This document shows positions 62,540 to 64,000 of a stretch of 64,000 nt of DNA, piece after piece. The stretch spans positions 1,426,001 through 1,490,000 of the forward strand of contig NZ_JAKJSC010000001.1 of the NCBI RefSeq assembly GCF_029029525.1. The letters run 5' to 3'. Under the pieces are notes generated by a model. It worked only from the letters and a program-made list of their open reading frames with translations. It had not been told where the DNA came from and did no database searches. Position numbers and translations under genes: made by a program. The stretch is from Labilibaculum sp. DW002 (lineage in GTDB: Bacteria > Bacteroidota > Bacteroidia > Bacteroidales > Marinifilaceae). Numbering within the stretch: position 1 is the first letter of the stretch; every line of letters starts with the position of its first letter.

Positions 62540-63325
62540 CTATAAGGGGTTTTGTACAGAAACATGTACTTTTTTACTGATAATTCTTTTGTTCTGATAA
62601 GCTGTAGATTCAACAGCTACTATATTAATATCCTTATCGATATTAAAACCTTTCCCAACAGGTATTCTCAATTCTCCAACACCTGCAACTGTTTTCAGCT
62701 CTTTAATTCCTTTTCCGCCATTTTCAGGAAAGAATTTTCCATCAATTAATTTAGCCTGATAAAATTTCACCTTTTTACGACCAGTACTCAATTTAAATTT
62801 TAAAACATATTCTTGTTTCGTTTTTAGTAAATTGATTTTTTGTACTTCGATAGTAGGCGTTGATTTCTTCTTATCTGTTTTACTGATTTCTTTTAGCCCT
62901 ATGCTTGCTAGGTTATCTTTGTAAAAAGCTTCTGATTTTAACTTTCCGTTCTCCCAAAACTTTCTTTGATAACCAGATTTCTTTCCTTTTATATAATCTG
63001 TTTCACGGTATACTTTCCCATCCTTGTAATACCATTTCACAACACCATGCTTCATGCCATCAACATAAGGAATGTCGTACTGTTTTTCACCAGACTTATA
63101 GAAAGTCTCGCTAATACCCACTTTTTTATTATTCTTATAATTTACGATAGACTTCAACTCTCCAGTATCAAAATAATACTTTTTAACACCATTTTTTATC
63201 TTAGGTTTTGATGCAATAGCATTTTCTTCTACCGCTTTCTCTTGTTTTTTTTCAGTCATCTGCTTTATAAAATCGCAAGAATTAAAAGCAAACAGAAGTA
63301 TTAATAAGTAAGTAAGATTCTTCAT
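62540..63325 (-). CDS. MORN_2-repeat lipoprotein
   Basis: A 261-residue lipoprotein with signal peptide ending FNSC (C17). About five MORN_2/YwqK-type repeats (22-24 residues each, pattern YYxxGxLxxxxxYKxGKKxGxxxxFY) run from about residue 45 to 145. A C-terminal beta-rich domain (about 165-261) is unassigned. Proteins of this type are sometimes annotated as YwqK-like antitoxins, but there is no toxin partner here and the lipoprotein signal argues for an envelope role. The function is unknown. Confidence 0.78.
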   Translation of the reverse strand: MKNLTYLLILLFAFNSCDFIKQMTEKKQEKAVEENAIASKPKIKNGVKKYYFDTGELKSIVNYKNNKKVGISETFYKSGEKQYDIPYVDGMKHGVVKWYYKDGKVYRETDYIKGKKSGYQRKFWENGKLKSEAFYKDNLASIGLKEISKTDKKKSTPTIEVQKINLLKTKQEYVLKFKLSTGRKKVKFYQAKLIDGKFFPENGGKGIKELKTVAGVGELRIPVGKGFNIDKDINIVAVESTAYQNKRIISKKVHVSVQNPL

Positions 63326-63384
63326 TTATTTGTATTTTTTTGATGATGAAAGGTAATAGGAATTCCATTTGGATTCAATCGAAA

Positions 63385-64000
63385 CTACACCTCATCAATT
63401 TCTGCTAGTTTTCCATATAAAACGAAGGCTTTCACATGCTCAAAACCAAGCTTTTGAATTAACTTTTTATAAGTCAAAACCTGCTTCTTGTGTGAATTTT
63501 CCTTTTTCTTCCCAAATTTAAAATCGATAACAATCGCTTCTTTTCCTTTGTAAATAACTCTATCTGGTCGCTGCACACCACCTTTTCCCAATAAAATATC
63601 CCGTTCGTTAACAACGGTCCAATCTTTAGAAAACCATTCTTCTACCATTGGATTTTCCAGTAACTCCTTTGCAAATTCTAAAACTTCATCAGCTTGTTTC
63701 TGATCAAGCTTCCCTTCAAATTGCAATAAACTCACTGCTTTTGTAACATCTTCCTTATATTCAATCAATTGAAATAGCTGATGCAGAATATTTCCTCTAC
63801 TAACTGGTGAAAAAGTTTCTACCGATTCAGCTTCCGAAAAATCAAAATAATCTGCAGAATGTGCTCTTAACTTTAATCGATCATCTAGTAAAAAAGCTGG
63901 GTATTCTTTGCGCTTCTCTTTTTCTATTTGAATTGCATTAGACGGTCTCAATTCAAGTTCTCCCAACTCAAAACAAAACGTTTCTTTATTCCAATTATCG
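63385..64000 (-). CDS. RecB/AddA-like nuclease-helicase, C-terminal part (partial)
   Basis: About 204 residues are visible, and the frame remains open to the right edge, so the start lies outside the window. The PD-(D/E)XK nuclease fold is recognisable: an H in SRGNILHQLFQ, D in QRPDRVIY, DFK in VIDFKFG and a later QVLTYKKL. This arrangement is found at the C-terminus of UvrD-like helicase-nucleases of the AddA/RecB family, which process double-strand breaks. An internal TTG that could look like a start is unlikely to be real. Confidence 0.82.
   Translation of the reverse strand, partial: DNWNKETFCFELGELELRPSNAIQIEKEKRKEYPAFLLDDRLKLRAHSADYFDFSEAESVETFSPVSRGNILHQLFQLIEYKEDVTKAVSLLQFEGKLDQKQADEVLEFAKELLENPMVEEWFSKDWTVVNERDILLGKGGVQRPDRVIYKGKEAIVIDFKFGKKKENSHKKQVLTYKKLIQKLGFEHVKAFVLYGKLAEIDEV

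Noticed and set aside
62540-63325. YwqK-type antitoxin of a toxin-antitoxin pair
   Set aside because: It has a lipoprotein signal, and the neighbouring gene is a nuclease-helicase, not a toxin; only the MORN_2 repeats are shared.

Overview
The window is A+T-rich DNA from a member of the Bacteroidota. The evidence is the recurring TAnnTTTG-type -7 promoter boxes, mostly weak Shine-Dalgarno sites, an UpxY/NusG-type antiterminator heading a polysaccharide operon, Wza/Wzc export proteins with a Bacteroidota-type lipoprotein signal, a BT0820-like HAD phosphatase, a DUF349 repeat protein and adjacent pyrG-yidC. A marine Marinilabiliales-type bacterium is a guess from overall protein flavour; the sequence alone does not prove it. 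No tRNA, rRNA, CRISPR, IS element or prophage was seen.

Layout. 1-6.7 kb: the tail of a leftward-flank gene, a POT/MFS transporter, threonine 3-dehydrogenase, an orphan type III-like adenine methyltransferase, a DbpA-like DEAD-box helicase and a HAD phosphatase. 6.8-33.8 kb: one 23-gene, single-strand polysaccharide locus read right to left. It begins with an UpxY-like antiterminator, then WecC/WecB (UDP-ManNAcA supply), a Wzx flippase, aminotransferases, glycosyltransferases, a Wzy-like polymerase and a long decoration section. It ends with a WecG/TagA-type transferase, the initiating polyprenyl-phosphate glycosyl-1-phosphate transferase, Wza and a Wzc tyrosine autokinase, followed by an intrinsic terminator. 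The decoration section contains two CapK/PaaK-like adenylating enzymes, two ATP-grasp ligases, two FemAB/BioF2-like GNAT proteins, two deacetylase-fold proteins, two PLP transaminase-fold proteins and a WbqC-like protein.

34.4-46 kb: housekeeping genes, namely a malic enzyme (maeB) broken by an apparent one-base deletion, yidC, pyrG, a DUF349 protein, hsp20, trmD and rubrerythrin. 45.9-54.1 kb: a small outer-membrane protein with an attenuator-like leader, queE, a 5'-nucleotidase lipoprotein, a beta-propeller-like lipoprotein, a large soluble PAS/GAF hybrid histidine kinase and an Lrp/AsnC regulator. 54.4-64 kb: a probable operon of SLC13 permease, cysQ and an S9 peptidase, then a DUF2284 protein, an overlapping pair of isocitrate/isopropylmalate dehydrogenase-family and HD-domain genes, a MORN-repeat lipoprotein, and the 3' end of a RecB/AddA-like nuclease-helicase gene running off the right edge.

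How the genes work together. The large locus reads as a Wzx/Wzy-dependent exopolysaccharide or capsule pathway: initiation, glycosyl transfer, decoration, flipping, polymerisation, and Wza/Wzc export. The paired adenylating, ATP-grasp and GNAT enzymes suggest the polymer carries amino-acid-like or acyl substituents; this is inference. The most noteworthy oddities are that duplicated decoration toolkit, the long UpxY leader, the split maeB, the solitary methyltransferase, the HD-to-CD change in the HD protein, and the attenuator-like leader of the outer-membrane protein gene.
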